Assembly: GCF_026151205.1 (NCBI RefSeq)
Contig: NC_087078.1
Coordinates: 10,397,675 to 10,461,674 of the forward strand
Source: Bolinopsis microptera
Lineage: Eukaryota; Ctenophora; Tentaculata; Lobata; Bolinopsidae
Reading direction: 5' to 3'
Length of the DNA: 64,000 bases
Positions 1 to 11,739 of this stretch are shown piece after piece. Within the stretch, counting starts at the first letter, position 1. Every line of letters starts with the position of its first letter. The notes under the pieces are model-generated. The model saw only the letters and a list, made by a program, of their open reading frames with translations. It was not told the origin of the DNA and did not search any database. Both the position numbers and the translations under genes were made by a program.

Positions 1-294
1 GTCACCTTATCTATTCTGTGTAGTCCAACAGTAAAATACTGGGTCACCTTATCTATTCTGTGTAGTCCAACAGTAAAATACTGGGTCACCTTATCTATTC
101 TGTGTAGTCCAACAGTAAAATACTGGGTCACCTTATCTATTCTGTGTAGTCCAACAGTAAAATACTGGGTCACCTTATCTATTCTGTGTAGTCCAACAGT
201 AAAATACTGGGTCACCTTATCTATTCTGTGTAGTCCAACAGTAAAATACTGGGTCACCTTATCTATTCTGTGTAGTCCAACAGTAAAATACTGG
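1..294. repeat. 42-bp tandem repeat, seven copies
   Basis: Seven head-to-tail copies of a 42-bp unit beginning GTCACCTTATC and ending AATACTGG, with no differences that I can see. The array probably continues to the left of the window. The last unit runs into GTGACC at 295-300, where similarity stops. Such identity implies recent expansion or ongoing homogenisation. Confidence 0.97.
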
Positions 295-1033
295 GTGACC
301 GTATCTTATGCACCACAGGATACTAAGACAGGAGTGATTTACTCACTTTAGGTTACTTTATTTACCAATGTTTACTAACCTCGGTGACGTTGGGGGGGGG
401 GTCCAACTACAAAAAATACGAATACGAATTTCAAATTTTAGGGGTGCGTTCGTATTTTTTCGTATTTTTTCGTATTTTTTACCAACATTTTTTTACTCTA
501 GAAATAACGAAATATCCCAGAGAAATGAATCTATAAATCCATTCGTATAGTATTCTCCGTTGTATCTTTGTATATTACACTGTATGACATCAGAGAAAAT
601 GAATAAGAAGCAGCAAAACTGGTGAACAAATGAAAATACAATACTACGATTACCTACTAATTAATAATTGGAGTTTAACTGCTTGTCAATCTCACGTAAG
701 CGTAAATGTTAAAATCACTGGGATATTATCATAATTCAGATATTATTCGATGCATTAATTGTGATTTATAAAGGTCTTTGAATGCTACATCACAGAATAT
801 TATTGCCAAATACGCATTACGCATACTTTTAAAGTCTGGTAAGTTGGGTTCTTAAAACGAAATTTAATCAGCTTCGGCTGAACCCATTATATATTATAAT
901 ATGTATATAGACTATATATGGCACATTCATATTAATAGTCTATCAGATCTTTCTTTAGATAAACTTATTACACAAAGTAGTCATGGTTATAGTAACAGCT
1001 TAAATTCCTTAGGATTAAAAATAGAGAAAAACT

Positions 1034-1830
1034 TCAAATTCTCTTAGTGATCTTCAAAACTTCTTTTGATAGGTAAATCTTACCATCTACATCAGACTTC
1101 ACCCAAACATGATAGTTCTGATGGGTAGAACAAAAGGAGTTAGTGGGTACATGGCAGACAGACGACCTGTCACCCTTGCTGAATATATGCGATGTTGACA
1201 TGAAAAGAGCCTGCCCGCGAAACTTGACAGCTTGCTTGAATTTTTTTTTGTCGAACCAGCCCTTGTCACCAACAAATACACGTTTACAGTCTTTTCCAAG
1301 CGATTCACAAGGCCGAGAAAATGACACCCTGTCGAAACTGTAGTCTTTGATTCTCCTTTGGCGTGTATGACCTGCCATTGATGACCGACCGTGGTTCATG
1401 AACTTCTCAGCAGCAGTATCAACATGGTACCAACGGCCGTCGGTTGTGAGAACTCCAGTTGACTGGTAATAAATCTCCATTTCATCATCATCATCATTGG
1501 GAGCCTCAAGCTCAGCCTCTTCCCTGTCATCATCATAAACTAGAGTGTAACAGTCGGGTTCAGTAGGTATATCGAGTTCGCACCCGGACAGCTTTGTGTG
1601 AGCACGAATCATATCCTTCCCCATGTCGATACCTTCCCTGAGTCCTTTCCTAAGTTTCTTGAGGCTGGTGGCTCTGCCCTTGTACACCCGTGTTTGGTTG
1701 GGATTGGGAATCAGTGTCTTCCCCCGAGTGTGTGCAACGTCATGCGCTGCCTTTCGCATCAAGCTCAAGGCACCGATTTTTCCTTGCTGCCCCGTGCACA
1801 ACCGAAGCACTCGATAGGTTCGTCTGGCGT
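1034..1830 (-). CDS. Unrecognised coding block inside the poly-G transposon (C-terminal part)
   Basis: An open frame of about 265 codons on the minus strand with normal amino-acid complexity, ending in a stop at 1034. Upstream it merges into a TCC/CTG microsatellite that keeps the frame open as Ser/Pro/Leu runs, so the listed 5' end is only where complexity begins and the true start or exon edge is unknown. The block is basic at first (KKLRKGLREGIDMGKDMI), has an acidic stretch (DDDREEAELEAPNDDDDEM), then WYHVDTAAEKFMNHG and a Cys/His-containing tail. The WYHVD...FMNHG segment faintly recalls the INHS-containing part of SET methyltransferases, but I see no other SET motif and do not assign it. 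It may be the protein of the surrounding transposon or a captured exon. Confidence 0.45.
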
Positions 1831-1849
1831 CCTTTGTGGAGGAGGAGGA

Positions 1850-3092
1850 CTGATGAGGAGGAGAAGGAGGAGGACAATGAGGACTGAGGAGGAGGATGAG
1901 GAAGAGGAGGACTGAGGAGGAGGATGACTGAAGAGGAAGAGGACTGGTGAGGAGGAGGAGGAGGAGGAGGAGGAGGAGGAGGAGGACGGCTGAGGAGGAC
2001 TGAGGAGGACGGCTGAGGAGGACTGAGGAGGACTGAGGAGGAGGAGGACTGGTGAGGAGGAGGAGGAGGAGGATGAGGAGGACTGAGGAGGAGGAGGAGG
2101 AGGACTGAGGAAGACTGAGGAGGACTGAGGAGGAGGACTGAGGACGAGGAGGAGAAGGAGGAGGAGGACTGAGGACGAGGAGGACTGGTGAGGAGGAAGA
2201 GGAGGAGGAGGATGAGGACTGAGGAGGACTGAAGAAGACTGAGGAAGACTGAGGAGGAATGAGGACGACTGAGGAGGACTGAGGACGAGAAGGAGGACTA
2301 AGGACTGAGGAGGACTGAGGAGGAGGACGAGAGCGACGAGGAGGAGGAGGACGACTATGAGGAGGACTGAGGAGGAGGACTGATAAGAAGGAGAAGGAGG
2401 ATGAGGACTGAGGAGGAGGAAGAGGAGGAAGACTGGGTTGAGGACTGATAGGGGGAGAACTGGGGGAGGACTGAGGAGGAGGAGGAGGAGGACTGAGGAT
2501 GAGGAGGAGGAGGAATAGGACTGAGGAGGAGGAGGACTTAGGAGTAGGAGGAGGAGAAGGACTGAGGAGTAGGAGGAGGAGGAGGACCGAAGAGGAGGAG
2601 GAGGAGGAGACTGAGGAGGATGACTGAGGAGTAGGAGGAGGAGGAGGACTGACGAGTAGGAGGAGGACTGAGGAGGAGGAGGACTCCAGAAGAGGAGGAC
2701 TGAGGAGGAGGACAAGGAGGACGAGGACAAAGGACGAGGACGAGGAGGACGAGGACAACTATGAGGAGGATTGAGGATGACTGATGAGGAGGAGAAGGAA
2801 GAGGAGAAGGAGGAGGACAATGAGGCCGACGAGGACTGAGGAGAAGAAGGAGGACTGGGGAGGACTGAAGAGGAGGAGGAGGACTGAGGAGGCCGAGGAT
2901 GAAGAGGACTGAGGAGGAGAAGGAGGAGGAGAAGGACTCAGGAGGACTATGAGGAGGACTGAGGAGGAGGAGAAGGAAGAGGAGAAGGAGGAGGACAATG
3001 AGGACGAGGACTGAGGAGGAGAAGGAGGAGGACTGGGGGAGGACTGAGGAGGAGGATTAAGAGGACTGAGGAGGAGAAGGAGGAGGAGGAGT
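1850..3092. repeat. GGA-rich (GAGGAGGAC)n-like microsatellite, left part
   Basis: About 1.2 kb of irregular polypurine built from GAGGA, GGAGGAC and ACTGAGGAGGA words on the plus strand. All long frames here are low-complexity Ser/Pro/Leu runs on the minus strand and are not credible genes. Strand asymmetry is nearly complete (purine on plus), a composition able to form triplex or R-loop structures. Confidence 0.93.
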
Positions 3093-3690
3093 GGGGGGGG
3101 GGATCGGGTACCAAGTGTCGGACATCACGTCGACAAGTGTAGTTTTGGATATTTTTCACTAGACACACCCACCCCCTTTGCGGTACTAACTGCTTTTCCG
3201 GAAAATATTTAGGACACCCACCCCCTTTTGCCGGCTTTTGCGGTAATAACTGTTGAGAAATCACGGTACTAACTGAGTCTGGGTATATAAAATAAGATAC
3301 CCACCCATAAATTGCTTTAAACAGCTCATTAAACATGGGAAATGGGCAAATTATACCCACTATTCAGTAGGGGTTTTGTTTTCAATGTAGTCGAATTACT
3401 GAAATAGATAAAAAGTTACAAAAAAAATTTAACAATTACAAAAAACCCCAAAAAAAACTCAAAAAAACCTCAAAAACACCCCCAAAATTGAATTTTGAGG
3501 TAAAATGGGTTTTTTGGGGTTGAACACCCAAAAAATGAACTCCTTAGTACCATGTACTAACTGTTTTTCTGGGAAATAGGCAGTAGACCCACCAGTTAGT
3601 ACCATGTACTAACTGTGTTTTTGGGAGAAAAAATGACCCACCCACCAACGTGAAGTCCGGCACTTGGTACCTGAATCCCCCCCCCCCCCC
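3093..3690. mobile_element. Small nested inverted-repeat element in the GGA tract
   Basis: A non-microsatellite island bounded by a G-run followed by ATCGGGTACCAAGTGTCGGAC and, at the far side, the reverse complement (GTCCGGCACTTGGTACCTGAAT then a C-run). The arms are about 45 bp with a few mismatches. The interior carries repeated GGTACTAACTG and GTACCATGTACTAACTG words and poly-A/T runs, with no coding potential. Flanks are low complexity, so a target duplication cannot be read. It resembles a MITE that shares the G-run terminus of its host element. Confidence 0.5.
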
Positions 3691-4485
3691 TCGGACTGAA
3701 GAGGACTGAGTAGAAGGAGGAGAAGGAGGAGGAGGACTGAGGAGGAGGAGGAGGACTGAGGAGGAGGATGACTCCAGAGGAGGAGGACTCCAGAGGAGGA
3801 GGACTCAGGAGGAAGACTGAAGAGGAGGAGGAGGAGGAGGAGAAAAGCATCTTAATGTTATTTCCACAACATTTTTTGTCTGTTTTTGTCTGACTGAAGA
3901 GGAGGAGGAGGATGAGGAAGAGGAAGAGGAAGAGGAAGAGTAGGCTGAGGAGGACTGAGGAGGAGGATGACTGATGAGGAGGAGAATGAAGAGGAGAAGG
4001 AGGATGACAATGAGGACGAGGACTGAGGAGGAGAAGGAGGAGGACTGGGGGAGGACTGAATAGGAGGAGGAGGACTGAGGAGGAGGATGAAGAGGACTGA
4101 GGAGGAGAAGGAGGAGGAGGAGGACTCAGGAGGACTATGAGGAGGACTGAGGACGAGGACTGGTGAGGAGGATGAGGACTGAGGAGAAGGACTGAGGAGG
4201 AGGAGGAGGAAGAGGAGGAGGAGGAGGAGGAGGACTTCAGAGGAGGAGGAGGAGGACTCAGGAGGAGGACTCAGGAGGAGGACTGATGATAAGGAGGAGT
4301 AAGAGGACTGGGGGGAGGACTCAGGAAGAGGAGGAGGAGGACTGAGGAGGAGGATGAGGAGGACTCAGGAGAGAAGGAGGAGGAGGAGGAGGAGGAGGAA
4401 GAGGAGGAGGAGGAGAACTGGGGGGAGGAGGAGGAGGAGGAGGAGAACTGAGGAGGAGGAGGAGGAGGAGGAGGAGGAGAGAAGC
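3690..4485. repeat. GGA-rich microsatellite, right part
   Basis: Continuation of the polypurine tract after the nested element. Near-copies of a phrase (AAATGTTATTTCCA.AACATTTTTTGTCTG) follow it at about 3851-3890 and 4491-4520, showing internal duplication. No credible gene. Confidence 0.9.
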
Positions 4486-5140
4486 ATCTAAATGTTATTT
4501 CCATAACATTTTTTGTCTGTTTTTGTCCGCCCTACTTTTTGTCCGTTTTGAAAATATAGGGTACCGAACGGACAAAAACGGACACAAAACATGATCCCCC
4601 AGCCAAGCATGTGTCACGATACAAATGAACTTGACTATACATTTAAGGTGCAGTGTATTAGTGATATTATGGTATGTTTAAAGACCGGACCACAAAATAT
4701 AACCCGGTACCTAGTGTTGTACTAATACATAATAACAAGTAGCAGGGATAAAATCAATGAGCAGAAACAATCGATCTCACAAGAGGCCAAAGCACTCGGG
4801 TCTAGGAGTCCGTGACAACTCCAACCCTCTTATTAAAGATCTATAACAAGTTTATAGCTGTTCAATGATTATACATTATTCAGTTAAATGGACCAATTTC
4901 CAAATAAACATAAAATGGATCACAATATATTCCAAATTTTAATAAAAAAACGATAAAAAGGAAGCGAATTTCAAAATTTTGTGTGGGTTCATCGTTTTTG
5001 TTGTTGCACCCCCAGGTTTTATGTATGATACATGATGGTTTACATATTATTTTAATGTTTCTTCACTGCTAAGTTGAGCTTAGATCTGATTAATTACGAA
5101 GATGTGTGATCTTCTATTTATCAAAATGACGATTTGTAAA
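4486..5140. other. Non-coding right portion of the poly-G transposon
   Basis: Unique-looking AT-rich DNA. It contains a short imperfect inverted pair around TTTTTGTCCG and CGGACAAAAACGG at about 4525-4580. I see no reading frame or RNA gene. Confidence 0.5.
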
Positions 5141-5231
5141 AAATACGAAAAAATACGAAAAAATACGAATACGAATTTGAAATTTTAGGGGTGCGTTCGT
5201 ATTTTTTGTAGTTGGACCCCCCCCCGACGTT

Positions 5232-7784
5232 AGCCGTGGTCTAATATCAAAAATGCAGTCGAGTGAAAATGGTCGTAACTCGTATTATGTAGGGTTTAGT
5301 TTGTTTTATGTCCCTAACATATTGAATTGGATAGTGGTAAGAAGATGAGCTATATTTGTTTTGACACGTGGCAGTGATTCAGGGGTTTGATTGGCCTATG
5401 CCCAAAATGCTGGAAGCTTATTGGGTAATCGCTATCACCTGTAGAAAAAGTTCACCGCAACCGCCTCACCAGTAACCAGTTTTGTTAAGTCTGATTGATT
5501 TTATAAGAATTATAGTATTATATACTGCTACGTATATATAAGGATTAAGGATGATAATGCTACCAAAAGGATGCGGCATTTCAGAACGTTAATGTAGTAG
5601 AGTTTTACATTATACGTCAATACACATTCTAATATATCTATAAAGGGAGCTGACCTTCACTACTTTAATATTCTATGACGATCATCAAAAGTAAAAGTCC
5701 CAGATAATAATTATGATCTTGAGCGATGGAAAATAAAAATTGGAGCTAATACAAATGACACAAAATATGCGCATAAAATATGCGCGTTATGCTAGGTGGA
5801 TAATGAATATGCGAAAATATAATAATATTACATTTTACATTAGCACGATATAGCAGTGCCAGTTTATTGTTTCTCTTAAGCTTTGTACGGCCTGGCTTTG
5901 TACACCGTGAAAAGTGGACCACTTGCACTGCTCTGAGCTTCTGAGTAATGAGTCAACTTTTGAGAAAACTACCATCAGGCAATGTTAAAGGTTAAAAATA
6001 AAACACGGTTAAATATAGCAGTAAAACACTAATAATAGTATTATTTTACATAAAAAGTGGATCTATTAATAGATTTATCTTTTCCCCGTCAAATTATGAG
6101 GAAGCATCCGGAGTAACTACATCTAGGATGAGTGAGAAACTGCCGAAAGTAAGGCTACGTGAATTATACACGTGTCACGTGCTGTTAAAATATGCACATT
6201 ATTATGCTAACTAGAACATTTGTGAGAGCACGTTGCTTAATATAGATCTGTACATAGTATTGAAATTGTTAGAGTAAGATATTTTTGATTGTTCTAACAA
6301 ATGTGCAGTGATCACGTGAAATTCTGTAAAAGGGTGTCGCACCATTAAATTGTTATAAATTCACATGTCAATACTTCAGTCAATACTTCATAACTGGTTT
6401 AAAACTGTTATTTTCAATCACGATTTATTGATTTTAATATTCCAATACTATAATAGCAGTTGTATTTGGAAATGGAAACCTGACCCAAAAGTCGAATTTG
6501 ACCAAGAAACCAAACAGAAACTTTTACTGTTTAACACAGCGGTACCCAAGCGGTACCCAAGTGACCACCGTGTAAAGTGTAAACTACTTCACAGTTATTA
6601 GCCACCACGAGTCATTCACAAACAATAAAGTCACGTGTCATAATGTGTCACAATGTGCCACAATGGTGGTAAGTGTACACGAACACTCCAAATAGCTGTC
6701 TAAACTTAAGTTCAGGTTCTTATTTTTTCCAACGTTTTAAAATTATATTCTTACTGCTTTCCACTGCCCTTCTCAGTTTATATGCAGCATGTATGCCAAA
6801 TCTTCTGATTTGGATACTTTTCACTAGCATGCATTACAAAGTAAAGCATGCTCGGATTAGAAACAATAAGATGACCCAAAGCTTTACAAAGTAAGCTAAA
6901 ATAAACAATAAACCCAAAGCTAATCGTCACCTACTGGCACTTCTATTGTTTTGAACCAAAACTCGGAGAAAGCCGTATATTTCATATGACAGATCATTGC
7001 AGATTTACCGACACAACATTTCGTGACAAACAAAGCCTGACTTAAGTCCACAATACTTATTGCACATTGGAACAGTTTATAATCCATACAAAGCAAGCTG
7101 TAAAGTCAGGCACGGCGACACCCGAAATTGCGGTAAAGTCAGGAACGGCGACACCCGAAATTGCGGTAAAATTATCTTCTATATCAGGTTATTAATTTCT
7201 GGAGACAACAACTCCACGTGAATGGTATTATTAGTAAAAAGTGTGTGTTTGAAGCATGGCACCATTAGCTGATAAGCAGCATGAAATAATAATGATATTG
7301 CTACTTTAGTAGTAGTATAAATAGTATTAAGTATTATACTAGTGTATAATCTGTGTAGAGAACTCAGGGTGTCCCAAAAAAAGGCGACCAAGCACAAGTG
7401 ACTTTTGTTAGTACCCCAACTCAGCTTTAACCTTGAAACTTCTCAAGTCAGTGCTATGATGCTCCAGAATATGTATTTGAAAATTTCAGGACAAAAATCC
7501 ATCAGGAACCTTTTCATTTCGGTCATGCGTTCCCTGCCAGAATGGGCGCTGATTGGATTTGTTAAGAAGTTCGTGTTTAAATGGAGCTGCTTAGCACCGT
7601 TTAAATTAAGTGCACTGTGTTTATATTCTGGAACCAAATCTACTCCTTCCTAAAGTACGGATACACGCTCGCATCATTTGTTAAATGGAGAATAGTTGTA
7701 ACTAACAGCTAAGACTGGTAGAGTAACATAAAGAGCAACATTGACTAAAAGACCGGAGATACCAGTACTCGTGATTTTACGGTT
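5232..7784. other. Intergenic region, no gene seen
   Basis: AT-rich DNA with scattered CACGTG words (for example near 5365 and 6175). A roughly 33-bp duplication (GGCGACACCCGAAATTGCGG twice) lies at about 7108-7167. Frames are all short with no recognisable protein. Confidence 0.6.
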
Positions 7785-9332
7785 ATACTCAGGTAACATG
7801 CCGTGTCCCTGGATACTCAGGTAACGTGCCGTGTCCCTGGATACTCAGGTAACGTGCCGTGTCCCTGGATACTCAGGTAACATGCCGTGTCCCTGGATAC
7901 TCAGGTAACGTGCCGTGTCCCTGGATACTCAGGTAACATGCCGTGTCCCTGGATACTCAGGTAACATGCCGTGTCCCTGGATACTCAGGTAACGTGCCAT
8001 GTCCCTGGATACTCAGGTAACATGCCGTGTCCCTGGATACTCAGGTAACATGCCGTGTCCCTGGATACTCAGGTAACATGCCGTGTCCCTGGATACTCAG
8101 GTAACATGCTGTGTCCCTGGATACTCAGGTAACGTGCCGTGTCCCTGGATACTCAGGTAACATGCCATGTCCCTGGATACTCATGTAACGTGCCGTGTCC
8201 CTGGATACTCAGGTAACGTGCCGTGTCCCTGGATACTCAGGTAACATGCCGTGTCCCTGGATACTCAGGTAACATGCCGTGTCCCTGGATACTCAGGTAA
8301 CATGCCGTGTCCCTGGATACTCAGGTAACGTGCCATGTCCCTGGATACTCAGGTAACATGCCGTGTCCCTGGATACTCAGGTAACATGCCGTGTCCCTGG
8401 ATACTCAGGTAACATGCCGTGTCCCTGGATACTCAGGTAACATGCCGTGTCCCTGGATACTCAGGTAACGTGCCGTGTCCCTGGATACTCAGGTAACGTG
8501 CCGTGTCCCTGGATACTCAGGTAACATGCCGTGTCCCTGGATACTCAGGTAACATGCCGTGTCCCTGGATACTCAGGTAACATGCCGTGTCCCTGGATAC
8601 TCAGGTAACATGCCGTGTCCCTGGATACTCAGGTAACATGCCGTGTTCCTGGATACGCAGATAACATGCCGTGTCCCTGGATACTCAGGTAACATGCCGT
8701 GTCCCTGGATACTCAGGTAACGTGCCATGTCCCTGGATACTCAGGTAACATGCCGTGTCCCTGGATACTCAGGTAACATGCCGTGTCCCTGGATACTCAG
8801 GTAACATGCCGTGTCCCTGGATACTCAGGTAACATGCTGTGTCCCTGGATACTCAGGTAACGTGCCGTGTCCCTGGATACTCAGGTAACATGCCGTGTCC
8901 CTGGATACTCATGTAACATGCCGTGTCCCTGGATACTCAGGTAACGTGCCGTGTCCCTGGATACTCAGGTAACATGCCGTGTCCCTGGATACTCAGGTAA
9001 CATGCCGTGTCCCTGGATACTCAGGTAACATGCCGTGTCCCTGGATACTCAGGTAACATGCCGTGTCCCTGGATACTCAGGTAACATGCCGTGTCCCTGG
9101 ATACTCAGGTAACATGCCGTGTCCCTGGATACGCAGGTAACATGCCGTGTCCCTGGATACTCAGGTAACATGCCGTGTCCCTGGATACGCAGGTAACATG
9201 CCGTGTCCCTGGATACTCAGGTAACATGCCGTGTCCCTGGATACTCAGGTAACATGCCGTGTCCCTGGATACTCAGGTAACATGCCGTGTCCCTGGACAT
9301 GGATACTCAGGTAATATGCCGTGTCCCTGGAT
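7785..9332. repeat. 28-bp satellite array, about 55 monomers
   Basis: The monomer is GGATACTCAGGTAACATGCC followed by GTGTCCCT. Most units differ only at one site, AACATG versus AACGTG, with rare variants (CCATGTCCC, GCTGTGTCC, TCATGTAAC, ATACGCAG). Three rare variants recur exactly 728 bp apart (26 monomers), namely CGTGCCAT at 7993/8721, ATGCTGT near 8105/8833 and TCATGTAAC at 8181/8909, showing a higher-order repeat. One irregular junction (GGACATGGATACTC) lies near 9295. There are no unique spacers, so this is not a CRISPR-like array. Confidence 0.97.
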
Positions 9333-9890
9333 CGGCCTCACGAGTTCTATGGCTGGTAACATATTGCGTCCTCAGTCGCAGTGTCGGATCACGAGATACT
9401 ATTGTGCAGAGTTTTAGCGCTGGTGTGGTCGTTGCACTAATTCTACGATAATACCTCATGATAAGGACTAATTCTACGAATCAAGGTGTGGTTTACGGAG
9501 CTGTGCCATCAGAGAATGGGATCTAAATTGTCTAAATTGTAGACATTAGCTTATATAACACTAATGATAAGTGCATCGATTTAGAATTGGTGGTTTTTAA
9601 GAAAATGGTAAAGTCAGCCATTTAAAATACACATAAAAATCGATGCAATCATAACCATACCACTTTTAACCATTTCTACGGTTTAAAAAACGTTTAGTAT
9701 GTTAACTATGAGCAGAGTTCCTAGCGTTTCGAGTAGAAATACCATAATATAAGGCCCCCTATTATTATAATTCTAAATCTCTACACTTCTTAATTGTTTT
9801 AGTATTTGTTGAACTGCAGTGTAGACTAATTCAATATACGGTTTTCAGTGACTCCTGATTCTGGATACGCTATACAGTATCCCTTGTAAT
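9333..9890. other. Unique sequence between satellite and LINE pair
   Basis: No gene, RNA or repeat recognised apart from short AT-rich stretches. Confidence 0.5.
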
Positions 9891-9972
9891 ATAAATAATA
9901 ATAATAAAATTTGGTAGCTTAAACACAAACTCTAAGCCCAGTGGATAAACCACAAAACTTATGCTCTATTGT
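9891..9972 (+). repeat. Left arm of about 80-bp inverted repeat bracketing a LINE
   Basis: AATAATAATAA followed by TTTGGTAGCTTAAACAC and on to CTCTATTGT. The reverse complement is present at 11661-11739, so the LINE fragment between them is enclosed by near-identical inverted arms. Confidence 0.88.
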
Positions 9973-11660
9973 CCTCTACCTGCTAACATCTTTAAAGAAA
10001 ACCTTGAGGTTCTACTACCCGTCTTAGTTGACATAGTAAATGCTTCATTATCTTCTGGCAGTATTGATGGCGCTAAACTAGCTCATATCACACCCCTGAT
10101 CAAGGGCCAGGGATTAGATAGTGATAATCTCAAGAATTACAGACCAATATCTAACCTTAGTTTTGTAGGCAAGTTGATAGAAAGAGTAGTGCTCAGGCGT
10201 CTAAATGAACATCTAGAAAACAACAACCTGAACATCCCACAGCAGTCTGGATACAAATCAAAACACAGCACCGAGACTCTGCTTGTGAGAGTTGTTAACG
10301 ATCTGCTCATTGCATCTACAGAAAGCAAGGCAACTGTTGTTCTTCTCCTAGATCTCAGTGCAGCTTTTGATACAGTTGACCACTGCAAACTACTGAACAT
10401 CCTCAGAAATGAGTTGGGAATAACAGGGACAGCTTGGAAATGGTTCAGCAGCTTCCTCACAGGTAGATGTCAAACTATTAAAGTTGGAAATGAGGAATCT
10501 TATGAGATAGTGATTAAGTTTGGAGTCCCACAGGGCTCTGTGCTGGGTCCGGTCCTGTTCAACATCTACATTCGCTCTTTGTACTCAGCAGCACATGATT
10601 TGAACTTCTCCATCCAGGGTTACGCCGACGATCATCAGCTGTATAAAAGTTTCAAGCCAAACGAGGAGCCCACCGTCCTTATCAACGATGTTCCCAAATG
10701 TTTCCAAGAAATTAATGACTGGATGAAAAAACATTATCTACAGCTCAATGCAGGAAAAACTGAGATTCTTGTTTTTGGGACACCGCTTGTTCTCCAGCAG
10801 CTGTCTATAGGGGGCGTGTTTGTTAACTCTGAGACGTGTGTCAGGCTGTCACCTGTTGCAAAGAACCTCGGATTTCGTCTCGACTCTCAACTAAACTTTG
10901 GTGAGCAAATCAAGCAACTTAAAACATCGTGTTTTCTGAAACTAAGAGACCTTGCTAAGATGAAAACATTCCTTACAACCAAACAGATGGGAACACTGAC
11001 TCAAGCAATTGTAATCTCATCGCTAGACTACTGCAATGCGCTTTACTATGGTTGTAGTCAAGCCTCAATTACGCAGCTGCAGAACATTCAGAACCGAGCA
11101 TGCCGTCTGGTTTTTGGATTAAAGAAGAGAGACTCAGTCGAGGAGAAGCTCAAATCCCTTCATTGGCTCAAGGTGAAGGAAAGGATTGAGTTTAAGTTAT
11201 GTTTACTGATTTTCAAAGCAGTCAATGGTGTTGCTCCTGCATATCTGTGTGATCTAGTAACATTTGTTAGTTCGAGTAGCAGAAGAACTTCCTCCTTACA
11301 CCTACCTGTCGGATCTACAAGATCGCACCCAAGAGCGTTTCAGACTGTTGCTCCGAAAATCTGGAACCAACTACCAATTGAAATTAAGACTTGTTCTGAT
11401 GTTGATCTGTTCAAAACATTATTAAAAACTCACCTGTTTAAGAAAAGTTATGGCATGAGCGATTAATTGACAATATAACTTTATGTTATTTGCTTAAACT
11501 GTTTAGGATGCAACCTAATGTCATGATCTTTTTGAACTTATTAGCATTTAGACTGTTAGCTCGCTTCATAAGCATGTCATCTTCGTTCCAAAACTTTTTA
11601 TGTCCTATGCATACACTCCTTGATAGTTATCTTGATCTAGTATAGACTTTGTTTCACACA
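9973..11660 (+). mobile_element. 5'-truncated CR1/L2-like LINE, intact RT frame (copy B)
   Basis: One open frame to the stop at 11464-11466 encodes most of a non-LTR reverse transcriptase. Visible in order: NYRPISNLSFVGKLIERVV, the SGYKSKHSTET segment, VVLLLDLSAAFDTVDH (motif A aspartates), GVPQGSVLGPVLFNIYI (motif B) and GYADDHQLY (motif C, catalytic YADD), followed by a thumb and the C-terminal region LDYCNALYYG...LQNIQNRACRLVFG. The ATG at 9961 lies in the flanking repeat arm, so it is not a native start. The AP-endonuclease and ORF1 are absent, so the copy is 5' truncated. Motif order and spacing fit the CR1/L2/Jockey group. A 3' UTR of about 190 bp ends at GTTTCACACAAT, where the inverted arm begins. 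The copy looks young but cannot move by itself. Confidence 0.9.
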
Positions 11661-11739
11661 ATAGAGCATAAGTTTTGTGGTTTATCCACTGGGCTTAGAG
11701 TTTGTGTTTAAGCTACCAAATTTTATTATTATTATTTAT
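11661..11739 (-). repeat. Right arm of the LINE-bracketing inverted repeat
   Basis: Reverse complement of 9891-9972. It overlaps the LINE 3' end at ACAAT and abuts the (ATA)n 3' tail of the opposing LINE copy. Confidence 0.88.

Larger units (their letters stand above)
392..5225. mobile_element. DNA transposon with poly-G inverted termini and 6-bp TSD
   Basis: The left end reads ten G then TCCAACTACAAAAAATACG. The right end is its reverse complement, closing with nine C. Directly outside both ends lies GACGTT (386-391 and 5226-5231), a 6-bp target duplication. Inside each roughly 31-bp inverted terminus is a roughly 40-bp block with the core AATTTTAGGGGTGCG that is repeated in direct, not inverted, orientation (about 417-465 and 5150-5210). 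The 4.8-kb interior is mostly GGA-rich microsatellite, with one higher-complexity coding block (minus, 1034-1830) and a smaller nested inverted-repeat unit (3093-3690). TSD length and termini do not match a superfamily I can name with confidence. Confidence 0.72.

Noticed and set aside
1765-2998. Long minus-strand frames rich in Ser, Pro and Leu
   Set aside because: They exist in more than one phase and are direct translations of the TCC/CTG microsatellite, with no complex sequence, so they are not credible genes.
7785-9332. Regular 28-bp repeats resembling a CRISPR array
   Set aside because: The units are head-to-tail with no unique spacers and lie in eukaryotic DNA; it is a satellite.
9961-9972. 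ATG at 9961 as a native LINE start codon
   Set aside because: It lies in the flanking inverted-repeat arm, which is not LINE sequence; the frame is open by chance across the junction.
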